Origin: DASQZT01 sp963728965
GTDB taxonomy: Bacteria > Acidobacteriota > Terriglobia > Bryobacterales > Bryobacteraceae
Length of the DNA: 64,000 nucleotides
Direction: 5' to 3'
Assembly: GCA_963728965.1 (NCBI GenBank)
Contig: CAVSMH010000012.1
Coordinates: forward strand, 372,001 to 436,000
Position 1 is the first letter of the stretch. Every line of letters begins with the position of its first letter. This document shows, in pieces, positions 38,214-49,764 of the stretch. The position numbers and the translations under genes were made by a program. The notes under the pieces were generated by a model. It searched no databases, was not told the origin of the DNA, and saw only the letters and a program-made list of their open reading frames with translations.

Positions 38214-39403
38214 CCGGGCCACACGTTCGCCAAATCCAAAACTACGCCTGCCACTGCCTGGGCCTGAAGTCCTTCTTCCAACGACCGGGCGATGGCCGGG
38301 TCCATCCCCATATCCCGGCGCGAGATCTGGTCTGGGCCGTGGTGATCGGACGTGTCCTGCGCGCCGCAAGTTTCTTGCGCCTGGAATGGCTGGCGCACTC
38401 TCCGGTGCGCGCCGAGTTGGGCTTGAAAGGCCAGTTCGGGGATGATGCCTTGGCCTACTGCACCGAGCGCATGGACCCGGAGACGACGCGATTGGCTGTG
38501 GCGACCGCGCTGCACCAAGCCAAGCGCAACAAGGCCTTCGAGAACAGCCGCTTCATAGGGCTGGCGCTGGACGGTACCGGCGCGGGGCATACCCACAAAG
38601 AACCCTGCCCGTTGTGTGATCCGGTCAAGGATTCCAAGGGTGCAGTACATGGTTCCTTGCATCATTTCGTACTGATCAGCATGGTCGGCGTTGGTTTGAC
38701 GCTGCCGATCGATGTGGAGCCCTACGGGCCTGGCGATAGCGAGTATGCCGCAGCCCAGCGTTTGCTGCGGCGCGCGGTGGGGCATCTTGGCGCGCGTTTC
38801 GCCGACTATGTAGTGGGAGACAGCGCGTATGCCACGGCTCCTTTTCTCCACACCGCCGCGGAGGTCGCTCTGCCCATGGTGGCGCGCCTCAAGGAGAACC
38901 TTCCTCTTTTAGCCGCTGCCGTGCGCGCCCGCTTTGACGGGCAACCGCCCCAGGCCGTGTTCCAAGAGGGCGATGATCGGGTCGAGGTCTGGGACGCGGA
39001 TAATTTCGCTCCTTGGGAAACCCTGAACTGGCCCGCCGTACGCGTCCTGCGGTACTGCCAGCACAAACGCGATGGGACCGTAATACAAGCCGAATGGCTG
39101 ACCGACTTCTCCATCCCCAAACTCGGGAGCTTGAGTTTCTACCGCATCGCCAAAAGCCGCTGGGAGATCGAGAATCAGGGCTTCAACGACGGCAAGAACC
39201 GCTATGGCATGGAGCACATCTGCCATCATCAGGCCAACAGCATTCTGATCGTATGGCTGCTGATCGCACTGGCCATGGTGATCGAACGCCTTTACCGGTT
39301 GCGCTATCTGCACCGTGGTGACCATGCCATTCGCTGCGCCATGCAACTGCATGACTATCTCTGGTTGACCCTAGGGACCCATAGTCCGCCGGATACCAGT
39401 TGA
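38210..39403 (+). CDS. DDE transposase (IS4-like)
   Basis: The coding sense extends upstream of the first GTG (38339): from about 38210 the frame reads RQIQNYACHCLGLKSFFQ, so translation may begin at a non-ATG codon or by -1 frameshift from the preceding ORF. Catalytic features: Asp in LALDGTG, Asp in VVGDSAYATA, and Glu in SRWEIENQGFNDGKN, an IS4-type Y..R..E..K region. The DDE core catalyses cut-and-paste movement. The gene looks intact, so the IS may still be active. Confidence 0.75.
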   Translation: MTGPHVRQIQNYACHCLGLKSFFQRPGDGRVHPHIPARDLVWAVVIGRVLRAASFLRLEWLAHSPVRAELGLKGQFGDDALAYCTERMDPETTRLAVATALHQAKRNKAFENSRFIGLALDGTGAGHTHKEPCPLCDPVKDSKGAVHGSLHHFVLISMVGVGLTLPIDVEPYGPGDSEYAAAQRLLRRAVGHLGARFADYVVGDSAYATAPFLHTAAEVALPMVARLKENLPLLAAAVRARFDGQPPQAVFQEGDDRVEVWDADNFAPWETLNWPAVRVLRYCQHKRDGTVIQAEWLTDFSIPKLGSLSFYRIAKSRWEIENQGFNDGKNRYGMEHICHHQANSILIVWLLIALAMVIERLYRLRYLHRGDHAIRCAMQLHDYLWLTLGTHSPPDTS

Positions 39404-39586
39404 CCCCGGCGCCGCGCGGACGGCGAGCACGGCTCCGTTGATCTTTGACAACTCGACTCTTTTCCGTGAAGCGATAACCCGCCGGAGCCGCCATTGCTCA
39501 AAAGGCCAGCAGGAACGCTGCCGACCTCACGATTCAAACCGCTCCACAGCGCCGCCCCCTCCTTCGCGGAACTTCCGAGACCGCTG

Positions 39587-39595
39587 GGGAGGCGG
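39587..39595. repeat. target-site duplication, right copy
   Basis: GGGAGGCGG, identical to 37702-37710. Confidence 0.75.
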
Positions 39596-39917
39596 CCAGG
39601 CCATGACGGTGGGCCTGGGAAACCTGGACAAGTTCGCCTGGATCGGAAGCTTCAGCGGCGCCGGGCTGCGCGGCACCGGGATCGAGCGGGCGTACCATGG
39701 CGCCTTCGCGGTGCCGGCCGAATTCAACCGCAAGGTGAAGCTGCTCTGGATCGGCTGCGGCACCGGCGACGGCTTGCATGCCGGCGCGCTGGCCTTGCAC
39801 CAGGCGCTCGACCGGGCCGGCGTACACAACGTCTGGTGGGAGGGGCCCGGCCTCCATGAGTGGCAGGTTTGGCGTAAGCACCTGCACGAATTCGCGCCGC
39901 TCCTGTTTCAACCGTAA
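39588..39917 (+). pseudogene. CE1-type esterase, C-terminal part after IS insertion
   Basis: The frame resumes with GGGQAMTVGLGNLDKFAWIG, the helix after the nucleophile. It continues with LLWIGCGTGDGLHAGALALH (acid region) and ends with the catalytic His in LHEWQVWRKHLHEF. Together with 36881-37711 it makes a protein of about 385 residues, the usual size. Without IS excision no full enzyme is made. Confidence 0.8.
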
Positions 39918-40054
39918 CAGTCGCAGGGAGCATCGTGTTAGAATGAGTACGCTCTACAGGTTCAGGCACCCCCAAGGCGCAAAGCACCCGTTCTTTCTGA
40001 CGCCGTTGAGACGCTCGTGGGTAGGGGCACAGGTGTAGGCGGAAAGAAGAACCC

Positions 40055-40168
40055 ATGATGGATCCCGACATGTTGACAATCGCGGTACTTCTGTTGCTGG
40101 TGCTGATTGTCCTTTTGGTCCCCCCCGGCCCGGGTACGCCGCTGCGCGCGCCGGTTCCATCGCGCTGA
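40055..40168 (+). CDS. possible small hydrophobic protein
   Basis: A 37-residue ORF (MMDPDMLTIAVLLLLVLIVL then Pro/Gly-rich tail) with one membrane helix and a GGAAAGAAG site upstream. It lies in the 320-bp gap before uvrD. The start and composition are credible, but no family is known. Confidence 0.35.
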   Translation: MMDPDMLTIAVLLLLVLIVLLVPPGPGTPLRAPVPSR

Positions 40169-40237
40169 AAACAACTGGTTAACCTCTGGGCCAGAAGGAT
40201 TCGCGCGGGCCTTGCCTGAGCCCCGTGTTACACTCGA

Positions 40238-42600
<2,363 letters not shown>

Positions 42601-42601
<1 letters not shown>

Positions 42602-42759
42602 TGAACACGAAGAACGTCACTGACCAAGCAGAGCGAAAGAAACTGAAGCGCGTGGCCCGCAAAAAGGCGGCGCCGGCGGCCAAGCGAGCCTCCGGCGTGG
42701 CTCGCGGTTCGATGAAGAAGAAAGTGCGGCACCAGACACAAGGACAGCGCAAGCGTTGA
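42601..42759 (+). CDS. small very basic protein overlapping the helicase stop
   Basis: The ATG shares its A with the helicase stop (TGATG). The 52-residue product is rich in Lys, Arg and Ala (MNTKNVTDQAERKKLKRVAR, ending GQRKR), like histone H1-type tails. The coupling suggests that it is really translated with pcrA. It may bind DNA or RNA. No family identified. Confidence 0.5.
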
Positions 42760-42887
42760 GCGGGACACCGCTCCGCCTCGCCACGTCCGTCTAGGAGGAA
42801 GTCCGGCGGCGGCCGCCGCCGCTACTGGACGAATCGCCCCCACTCCGCGCATCATAGTGAGACATCACCTCGCAGGAGGACCATGAC

Positions 42888-44384
42888 GTGAGTCTCTTCC
42901 GGACCAAGAGCATCGACGCCCTGATCGAAGCTTCCGAAGACCCCGGCAAGAGACTCAAACGAACGCTCGGCCCGTGGAGCCTGACCGCGCTGGGGATCGG
43001 CGCCGTCATCGGTTCCGGCATCTTCACACTCACCGGAACGGCCGCGGCCGGGAAAGTCATCCCCATCAAGTCCATCCTCAACGCCACCGTGATCGACCTG
43101 GCGCTGTACGGCTCGCATGCCGGATCGCAACTGGGCCGGCCGGGGGCGGGGCCGGCCATCACCGTTTCCTTCCTGCTGGTGGCCGTCGCGTGCCTGTTCG
43201 CGGGCCTGTGCTATGCCGAGCTGGCCTCCATGATCCCCATCGCCGGCAGCGCCTACACCTACGCCTACGCGATTTTGGGCGAGCTGGTGGCGTGGATCAT
43301 CGGGTGGGACCTCATCCTGGAGTACGCAGTTTCCAACATGTCGGTGGCGGTGGGGTTCTCCGCCTACATTCAGGACCTGTGCGACAACCTGTTGGGGGTG
43401 CATCTGCCGCAGGCGCTCGCCTACCCGCCGTTTCCGGCCGTGGGAGGGCCGGCGGGCGTGTTCAACATCCCGGCGCTGCTGATCACCCTGCTGGTGACCT
43501 GGGTGCTCGTGCGTGGTGTCCGCGAAAGCGCCGAAACCAACACGGTGATGGTGGCCATCAAGATCGCGGCCATTGTCATCTTCTGCCTGGGGGCGGTGCG
43601 GGCGGTCAACCCCGCCAACTGGCATCCCTTCGCGCCGCACGGGTTTCCGGGCATCCTTACCGGCGCCTCGATCGTGTTCTTCACCTATATCGGTTTCGAT
43701 TCGATCTCGACGGCGGCGGAGGAGTGCCGGCATCCCCAGAAGGATCTGCCCATCGGCATCATCGCCACCTTGATCGTGTGCACGATCCTGTACGGGTCGG
43801 TATCGCTGATCCTCACCGGCATTGTCAAGTACTCGACGCTGACCACCGATTCTCCAGTGGCCGATGCGCTCAAGGCGCTGGGCTACAACCGGGTGCGGCT
43901 GATCGTGACGGCCGGCGCGCTGACCGGCATGATCTCGTCGCTGCTGGTGTACCAGTACGGCCAGGCGCGCATCTGGTTCGCCATGTCGCGCGACCGGCTC
44001 CTGCCGGGGTTCTTTTCGGCGGTGCACCGGCGCTTTCAGACACCGCACGTGAGCACCTGGATCGCGGGTTTCGTGGTGGGGATTCCGGCGGGGATCTGGG
44101 ACATCGACACGTTCGCGGAGCTTTCGAATATCGGCACGCTGTTTGCTTTCGCACTGGTATCGCTGGGGGTGATCGTGTTGCGCAAGAAGCAGCCGGACCG
44201 GCCGCGATCGTTCCGCGTGCCGCTGGTACCGCTGTTCCCGATGATCTCGATCGGGTGCTGCCTGGTGCTGATGATGGGGCTTCCGATCCTCACCTGGATC
44301 CGCTTTTTCGTGTGGCTGGCGATCGGCCTGGCGATTTATTTTCCCTTCGGCCGGCGCCGCAGCACGCTTGCGAAACAGGGCTGA
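42888..44384 (+). CDS. amino acid permease, APC family (YfnA/CAT type)
   Basis: The 498-residue protein has 12 predicted membrane helices and the APC start: LTALGIGAVIGSGIFTLTG. YAELASMIPIAGSAYTYAYA, AWIIGWDLILEYAVSNMSVA and FFTYIGFDSISTAAEECRHP are signatures of cationic amino-acid transporters. It imports amino acids by proton symport or exchange. GTG start preceded by AGGAGG. Substrate not predicted. Confidence 0.9.
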   Translation: MSLFRTKSIDALIEASEDPGKRLKRTLGPWSLTALGIGAVIGSGIFTLTGTAAAGKVIPIKSILNATVIDLALYGSHAGSQLGRPGAGPAITVSFLLVAVACLFAGLCYAELASMIPIAGSAYTYAYAILGELVAWIIGWDLILEYAVSNMSVAVGFSAYIQDLCDNLLGVHLPQALAYPPFPAVGGPAGVFNIPALLITLLVTWVLVRGVRESAETNTVMVAIKIAAIVIFCLGAVRAVNPANWHPFAPHGFPGILTGASIVFFTYIGFDSISTAAEECRHPQKDLPIGIIATLIVCTILYGSVSLILTGIVKYSTLTTDSPVADALKALGYNRVRLIVTAGALTGMISSLLVYQYGQARIWFAMSRDRLLPGFFSAVHRRFQTPHVSTWIAGFVVGIPAGIWDIDTFAELSNIGTLFAFALVSLGVIVLRKKQPDRPRSFRVPLVPLFPMISIGCCLVLMMGLPILTWIRFFVWLAIGLAIYFPFGRRRSTLAKQG

Positions 44385-44446
44385 CGGTACCATACCGCCG
44401 GCCGGCGCGCCTGCCGGGAAACGCGTGTTAACGTGAAGTCACAGGA

Positions 44447-45226
44447 ATGAACATTCTTTTTATCGGGGATATTTTCGCCGGGCCGGGCCGTAGGATTGTG
44501 GCGGATCATCTCCAGGACATCATCCAGACCAACCGGATCGACCTGGCGCTGGCCAACGCGGAGAATGCGGCGGGCGGATTCGGGATTACGCCGTCGATTG
44601 CCGAGGAGCTGTTCGGATTGGGGCTGGACGTGCTCACCTCGGGAAACCACGTGTGGGACAAGCGCGAGCTGTACGACTACTTCGCGCGACAGCCGCGGCT
44701 TCTGCGTCCGGCGAACTACCCGCAGGCGCCGGGCAGCGGCGTGGTGGTGCATCGCGCGCGCAACGGCGTGGATTGCGCCATCGTCAATCTACAGGGCCGG
44801 ACGTACATGCCGCCGACGGATTGCCCGTTCCGCAAAGCGGACCAGGTGCTGGAGGAACTGGACCCGGCGATTGCGGTGCGGTTCGTGGATTTTCACGCCG
44901 AAGTGACCAGCGAGAAGATCGCCATGGGCTGGTATCTGGACGGCCGGGTGTCGGCGGTGATCGGGACCCATACCCACGTGGCCACGGCGGACACGCGCAT
45001 CCTGCCGGGCGGCACGGCCTACCAGACGGATTGCGGGATGACGGGCCCGTACGCCTCGGTGATCGGGGTGCAAACCGATATCATCATTCAGCGCTTCCTG
45101 ACGGGACTGCCGGTCCGCATGGAGGCGGCGCGCCATGCGCCGGAACTGCACGCCGTGATCATCGACGTGGACGAGGCCACGGGAAAGGCGCGCGCCGTGC
45201 GCCGTCACGCCATCAACGGGGACTGA
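44447..45226 (+). CDS. YmdB-like metallophosphoesterase (TIGR00282)
   Basis: Metal-binding motifs appear in order: LFIGDIFAGPGRR, NAENAAGGFG, TSGNHVWDKRE, VDFHAEVTSEK and GTHTHVATADT. YmdB enzymes hydrolyse 2',3'-cyclic nucleotides and cAMP and affect biofilm behaviour. The 259-residue length matches. It sits 3 bp upstream of a GGDEF gene in the same direction, a notable pairing of two cyclic-nucleotide enzymes. Confidence 0.9.
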   Translation: MNILFIGDIFAGPGRRIVADHLQDIIQTNRIDLALANAENAAGGFGITPSIAEELFGLGLDVLTSGNHVWDKRELYDYFARQPRLLRPANYPQAPGSGVVVHRARNGVDCAIVNLQGRTYMPPTDCPFRKADQVLEELDPAIAVRFVDFHAEVTSEKIAMGWYLDGRVSAVIGTHTHVATADTRILPGGTAYQTDCGMTGPYASVIGVQTDIIIQRFLTGLPVRMEAARHAPELHAVIIDVDEATGKARAVRRHAINGD

Positions 45227-45229
45227 GGG

Positions 45230-46414
45230 ATGGACCTGTCCGCGCCGATTCCGGAAGCTGTCGCGTTTTACCTCCAGGAGATCGGCGCGCTGATGTTCGC
45301 CGTGGTGTTCCTGTTCCTGTACCGGCAGTCGCGGGTGGTGTATTTCGGGCTGTGGAGCATCGCCTGGGTGCTGCGGCTGCTGGCCACGTTCTTCGCCTTC
45401 GAACTGCTCAGCACGCGCCACACGGGATGGCTGGCGCCGTACGCCACCTTCGAGTTCGCCTTCGTGATCGTGCTGATTTCGGCGGCGCGCGCGGGCTTCG
45501 CCTCGGGATTCAGAGACTGGCGCACCATTCTGCGGCTAATCGCGATCCTGCCGATTTTCGTGGCGCTGGTGTACGCCATCGGATCGGTAGGGGGGATGAA
45601 GGCCTACCAGACCACGCATGCGCTGGTGCTGGCGTTCGTGTACTTCTACAACTTCCTGGCGCTGCGGCGCTACCGCGGGCTGGGGAGCCGGGTGTTCCGG
45701 TTTTCGCTGCTGATCCTGGCGGTGGCGTTCCTGGAGCACGCCACCATTTTCCTGTACCTGTACGACGCGGGCGCCGTGCCCTTGTGGGCGCGGTACCTGC
45801 TCCACACCACCTACTACGATTTCGTGCTGCACTGCGTGCTGGCGTTCTCGGCCATGGCGATGTGGAGCGAGAGCCAGATCGAACGGATCCAGGAGTTGCG
45901 CACGGAGCTCGACCACCTGCGCCGCGAGCATCGCCAGGGCCAGGAGCTGGACCGGTTGACGGGACTGCTGAACCAGTCGGCGCTGGCGCGCCGCGTGGAA
46001 GACCCGGCCGAGTACGGGGGCGTGGTGGCGGTCTGCGATATGGACAATTTCAAGGATGTGAACGACCGCTTCGGGCACCTGGTGGGCGACGAAATTCTGC
46101 GGCACATCGGCAACCTGCTGCAGGCGTCCATCCGCACGTCGGACGAGGCGTTCCGCTGGGGCGGCGACGAGTTCGTGATCCTGTTCCACAACCAGCAGGC
46201 GGATGTGGCGCGCACCCGCATGGCGGCCATCGAGCAGCGGCTGAAAGACTTCCGTTTCCGCGGATTCGGGGTGTTGCCGATTTCGTTCAGTTGGGGCACG
46301 GCGGAGGCCTACGGCCGGCCCCTCCGCGATGCGTTGGATGAAGCCGACCGCAATATGTACGCCTTGAAGCGGACGCGCGCCGGAGCCGCCTCGGGCGCGC
46401 CGCCCGCGCCGTGA
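45230..46414 (+). CDS. membrane diguanylate cyclase
   Basis: The N-terminal 230 residues hold about six membrane helices (EIGALMFAVVFLFLYRQSRV onward). A coiled linker leads to a GGDEF domain with DNFKDVNDRFGHLVGDEIL and the intact active site FRWGGDEFVILFH. It makes cyclic di-GMP at the inner membrane. An RxxD inhibitory site is not evident five residues upstream, so product inhibition is doubtful. It follows ymdB-like gene closely and may share its transcript. Confidence 0.88.
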   Translation: MDLSAPIPEAVAFYLQEIGALMFAVVFLFLYRQSRVVYFGLWSIAWVLRLLATFFAFELLSTRHTGWLAPYATFEFAFVIVLISAARAGFASGFRDWRTILRLIAILPIFVALVYAIGSVGGMKAYQTTHALVLAFVYFYNFLALRRYRGLGSRVFRFSLLILAVAFLEHATIFLYLYDAGAVPLWARYLLHTTYYDFVLHCVLAFSAMAMWSESQIERIQELRTELDHLRREHRQGQELDRLTGLLNQSALARRVEDPAEYGGVVAVCDMDNFKDVNDRFGHLVGDEILRHIGNLLQASIRTSDEAFRWGGDEFVILFHNQQADVARTRMAAIEQRLKDFRFRGFGVLPISFSWGTAEAYGRPLRDALDEADRNMYALKRTRAGAASGAPPAP

Positions 46415-46441
46415 GCCGCCGCCCGCGGTGACCCGGCCGGC

Positions 46442-49400
46442 TTACGGATTCTTGACGGCGATCACCGTCCGGAAGGCGGTCTGCGAGAAGTCGTTGCTGG
46501 GAAGGCTGCCGGCGAAGACGAGAATCGGCACCTGGGAGCCGGCCGGGACCGCTCCCGGAATAAAGACGTTGATCTGCCACACGCCGACGAAGCCGGGCGC
46601 CAGCCCGGAGAACTGCACGAACGTTCCGGCGGGGGGATCGCCCTGGGAGACCGGGTACTCCTCGGGGAATTTTCCGTTGATGTTCACCTGCGGCGTGAAC
46701 GGTGTGGTGAGCAGCGGATCGGACGGAGCGGGGCTGCCGTCGCTGGGGGCATTGGGGACGAAACCCTGCCCGGTCGCATAGATGGAAATGTACGAACCGC
46801 GGGCCGCCGGATTGGTGGGGCTGTTCACGGTTCCGTCGCTGTTGATCACCGCCGCCTGGCGATTGGTGCCGAAATCGAGCGTATAGATGCCAGGCGAATA
46901 GGTGTTCATGTTGACCGTGCCCGCCGCATAGATTCGCCCGGTGGATTTCTGAATGACCTGAAGGTCCGCAGTGCCCCCGCTCGGAGCGCTCATAGGCACG
47001 TAGAAATTGATCTGGCCCGGCGAAACGTAATGGATGGGGGCGGGGCTGCCGTTGATGACCACCTGGAGATCGGCGAGCGTGGTGGGCAATGGCAGGGGGT
47101 TGGGCAAATCGCTGGCGCTCGCCGTATCGGCCCCCAGATAGTTAATGCGTTTGGCCGGATCGCAGCCGCTGCCGGGCGAACAGATGGCCGCGAACATACC
47201 GGGCGCGAGATCGCGGCTGGTCATAAAGTTGGCCCCGTTCACCGCCTGTAATCCGGGAAAGTAGAAACCGACGCGGTTGCTGTTATCGGCCACCACCAGG
47301 TTGCCGTACTGATCCTGCACCACGGTGAGCGCGGCAGCCGCCGACTGGACCAGCGGCAGGTTGGTGGGGATGCCGCCGAGCAGCGTCTGGAACCTGGGGT
47401 ATTTCTTGACCAGGCCGTTGTTGTTGGTGTCGGTGATCCACGCTTCACCGGTGGCCGCGCTGACGTAGACTCCACGCGGGGCGGCCAGGCCGGTAATTTT
47501 GAACGCCGCGGGAGCGCCGTTCGGATCGTTGTTGATCTGGTCGAAAATGAGGACCCGGTTGTTGGCGGTGTCGGCGATATAAGGGCGGCCCTCGCTATCG
47601 ACGGCGATGCCGTGCGGGGCGCTCATCTCGCGGTCTCCGTTACCGGACTTGATGGTGGTGAAGTCGGGTTGGCCGAGCACTTTCTCGGCCGCCTTGCCGC
47701 TGTCGGAAGGGCCGAACCCGCCGTTGGTGAAGCGGAAGAAGAGCACGCGGTTGAGCAGGAGATCGGACACCAGGAGCCCGTCGTTGCTGGAGAGAGCCAG
47801 CCCATACGGCCGGGACATGGTGAATTGGGTCGGATCGGTGATCACCGTTTTGAAGTCGCGCTGCCCCAGGACGAGATCGGCCTGCTCGGAGCCCTGGTGG
47901 GCGAACGGCGCCGGGAAGCGCAGCACGCGTCCGTTGCCGCTGTCGGCCACAAAAAGGCTGCCGGCGCTATCGACCACCAGGCCGGTGGGAAGACAGAGGC
48001 TGGTGGCCGAAGGATGGTTCGGGTCGCCATTGCCGTTGCACAAGCCGTGTTTCATATCGGCCTGGCCGATGACCAGGTCGGCGGGCATGCCGTGCTGCAA
48101 CTGGCGGTAGTCGCGGAATCCCAGCACCCGGTTGTTATACGTATCGGCGACGTACAGGTGGGGAGTATCGCCGCTGCTGTCGATGGCCAGTCCGGCATCG
48201 CCCCCCTGGCTGAAATAGAATTCGCGGCCTTCGATGAGATTGGCCGCTGACATATCCATCGCGTCCTGGCCGAGCACTGCTCGTGCCGGACCGAAGGCGC
48301 CGCCCTGAAACGGCAGGGCGAGCACACGATGGTTGGAGGCATCGACCACGTACAGCTCGCTGCCCGCGAAAGCCGCCGCGGACGGGGCGTACAACGTGCT
48401 GTCGGAGGGGGCGGGCACGAACACGTCGGTGGCGCCGTTGGGCCTGATGTTGCTGACCGTGAGCTGGCCCACGATGGAGGTGGAAATGGGCGAAAAGAAC
48501 GTACCGGCGTCGGGCCATTGCTCATAGGAATCGAACAGCAGAATGCGGTTATAGAACTGATCGACGACCCCGATCTTGGAAGCCGAATTGAGGAAGAAAA
48601 TGCCGCTTGGCGAGCCCATGAAGGTCCGCGACTGCGCATCCGCGGTGATGGGTCCGGGCGGCGTGGCGGGGACGACACCCATGATGCGGGAAGATGGCAT
48701 GCCGTTGCTGAACGGCGGCAGGAAGACCAGTACGCGGCCGCGTTGCTGCGAATTGACGACGTAGCTGTCGGAGACGAAGAGCCGTCCGGACGAATCGAAG
48801 GCCAGCGCCTCCGGAATGGCGAAGTATCGCGGCTCGGTGCGGGTGGTGTCGGTCACGGCCGGCTGCAGGGGGTCCTGGAAGGTCAATTGGCCGATCACCA
48901 GGTTGGCTTGCAGAGGACCGCCGCCGGAGGCCACGTCGCCCGCATCGAAGCGCAGGACGCGGCGGTTGCCGGGGTCGGTGATCCACAGGTTGCCGCTGCC
49001 ATCGAAGGCGATGCCGGGCACATAGCCGGTCGATCCGCTGGCGAAGAAAACGCCTTTGGCATCGGTCTGGCCGGTGTAATTGGCGGCGCGGCTGTTGATG
49101 GTCGGCTGGCCGAGCCACAGGTCCGGTTGCAGGTTGGGGGCATTGACGAACGGCTTACGGAAGCGCAGGACACGGTTGTTGCCGGTATCGGCGATGTACA
49201 GGTCGCCGTTGAGGACCGCCAGTGCCGTGGGTGTGTTGAGCCCGGTAGAAAACGTCGTACCGGGGCCGCCGGAGAGGGTGCGGTAAAGGTCCTGCTGGCC
49301 GATCACGAGGTCGGCGGTCTGGCCGTTTCGGAAGCTGGTGGCATCTTTCCAGGCCAGGACGCGATTGTTGCCGGTATCGGCCACGTACAAGATCGGGGGG

Positions 49401-49615
49401 TTGACAGAGGTGTCCAAGGCAACGCCTTGCGGCGACAGCAGCTCCCGGCCTTCGACGAGGTTAGGATTTCCCGAAGCTAACCCGCTGTTCAGTTCCTGGT
49501 TGGGATGGCCGACGATCCGGGAGGGGACAAGGTTCAAAGGGACGGTAGTTTGCGCGAAAGAGGCAATGGCGCCCGACAAAGCCAAGGCTATAGCCAAAAG
49601 AGAGTCGTGTTTCAT
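46442..49615 (-). CDS. secreted NHL beta-propeller protein with Solibacter-type C-terminal domain
   Basis: ATG 49615 gives a signal peptide (LLAIALALSGAIASFAQ), preferred to the longer frame to 49657. About ten or more NHL repeats follow, each with LYVADTGNNRVL or similar. The last 200 residues (GTADLQVIQKSTGRIY, SYISIYATGQGFVPNAPSDG, then VGVWQINVFIPGAVPAGSQV) are the beta domain TIGR03437 typical of Solibacter and relatives. It is probably an extracellular binding protein. No enzyme motif. Confidence 0.85.
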   Translation of the reverse strand: MKHDSLLAIALALSGAIASFAQTTVPLNLVPSRIVGHPNQELNSGLASGNPNLVEGRELLSPQGVALDTSVNPPILYVADTGNNRVLAWKDATSFRNGQTADLVIGQQDLYRTLSGGPGTTFSTGLNTPTALAVLNGDLYIADTGNNRVLRFRKPFVNAPNLQPDLWLGQPTINSRAANYTGQTDAKGVFFASGSTGYVPGIAFDGSGNLWITDPGNRRVLRFDAGDVASGGGPLQANLVIGQLTFQDPLQPAVTDTTRTEPRYFAIPEALAFDSSGRLFVSDSYVVNSQQRGRVLVFLPPFSNGMPSSRIMGVVPATPPGPITADAQSRTFMGSPSGIFFLNSASKIGVVDQFYNRILLFDSYEQWPDAGTFFSPISTSIVGQLTVSNIRPNGATDVFVPAPSDSTLYAPSAAAFAGSELYVVDASNHRVLALPFQGGAFGPARAVLGQDAMDMSAANLIEGREFYFSQGGDAGLAIDSSGDTPHLYVADTYNNRVLGFRDYRQLQHGMPADLVIGQADMKHGLCNGNGDPNHPSATSLCLPTGLVVDSAGSLFVADSGNGRVLRFPAPFAHQGSEQADLVLGQRDFKTVITDPTQFTMSRPYGLALSSNDGLLVSDLLLNRVLFFRFTNGGFGPSDSGKAAEKVLGQPDFTTIKSGNGDREMSAPHGIAVDSEGRPYIADTANNRVLIFDQINNDPNGAPAAFKITGLAAPRGVYVSAATGEAWITDTNNNGLVKKYPRFQTLLGGIPTNLPLVQSAAAALTVVQDQYGNLVVADNSNRVGFYFPGLQAVNGANFMTSRDLAPGMFAAICSPGSGCDPAKRINYLGADTASASDLPNPLPLPTTLADLQVVINGSPAPIHYVSPGQINFYVPMSAPSGGTADLQVIQKSTGRIYAAGTVNMNTYSPGIYTLDFGTNRQAAVINSDGTVNSPTNPAARGSYISIYATGQGFVPNAPSDGSPAPSDPLLTTPFTPQVNINGKFPEEYPVSQGDPPAGTFVQFSGLAPGFVGVWQINVFIPGAVPAGSQVPILVFAGSLPSNDFSQTAFRTVIAVKNP

Positions 49616-49764
49616 CTGTATCCTAAGGAGGGCGCGACGCGGCGGGCGCTCATACAAACTATACCTAACACAATGGCACGCGCAAATACGGGCGGTACCC
49701 CGGAGGGGCGTTCTGGGGTACGGTCTGATGCATACGGCCGGCGCGGCTCTGGTAGACTGGGGAG

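Larger units (their letters stand above)
37711..39586 (+). mobile_element. complete IS inside an esterase gene (IS4-like/ISNCY, 1876 bp)
   Basis: The ends are imperfect inverted repeats, CAGCAGTCTCGG on the left and CAGCGGTCTCGG when the right end is reverse-complemented. They are flanked by a 9-bp duplication. Inside are a small DUF6788-like ORF and a DDE transposase in the same direction. Removing the IS and one duplicate restores the esterase frame exactly (GLSMGGG then QAMTVGLG), so the insertion is clean. The family name is uncertain. Confidence 0.85.
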
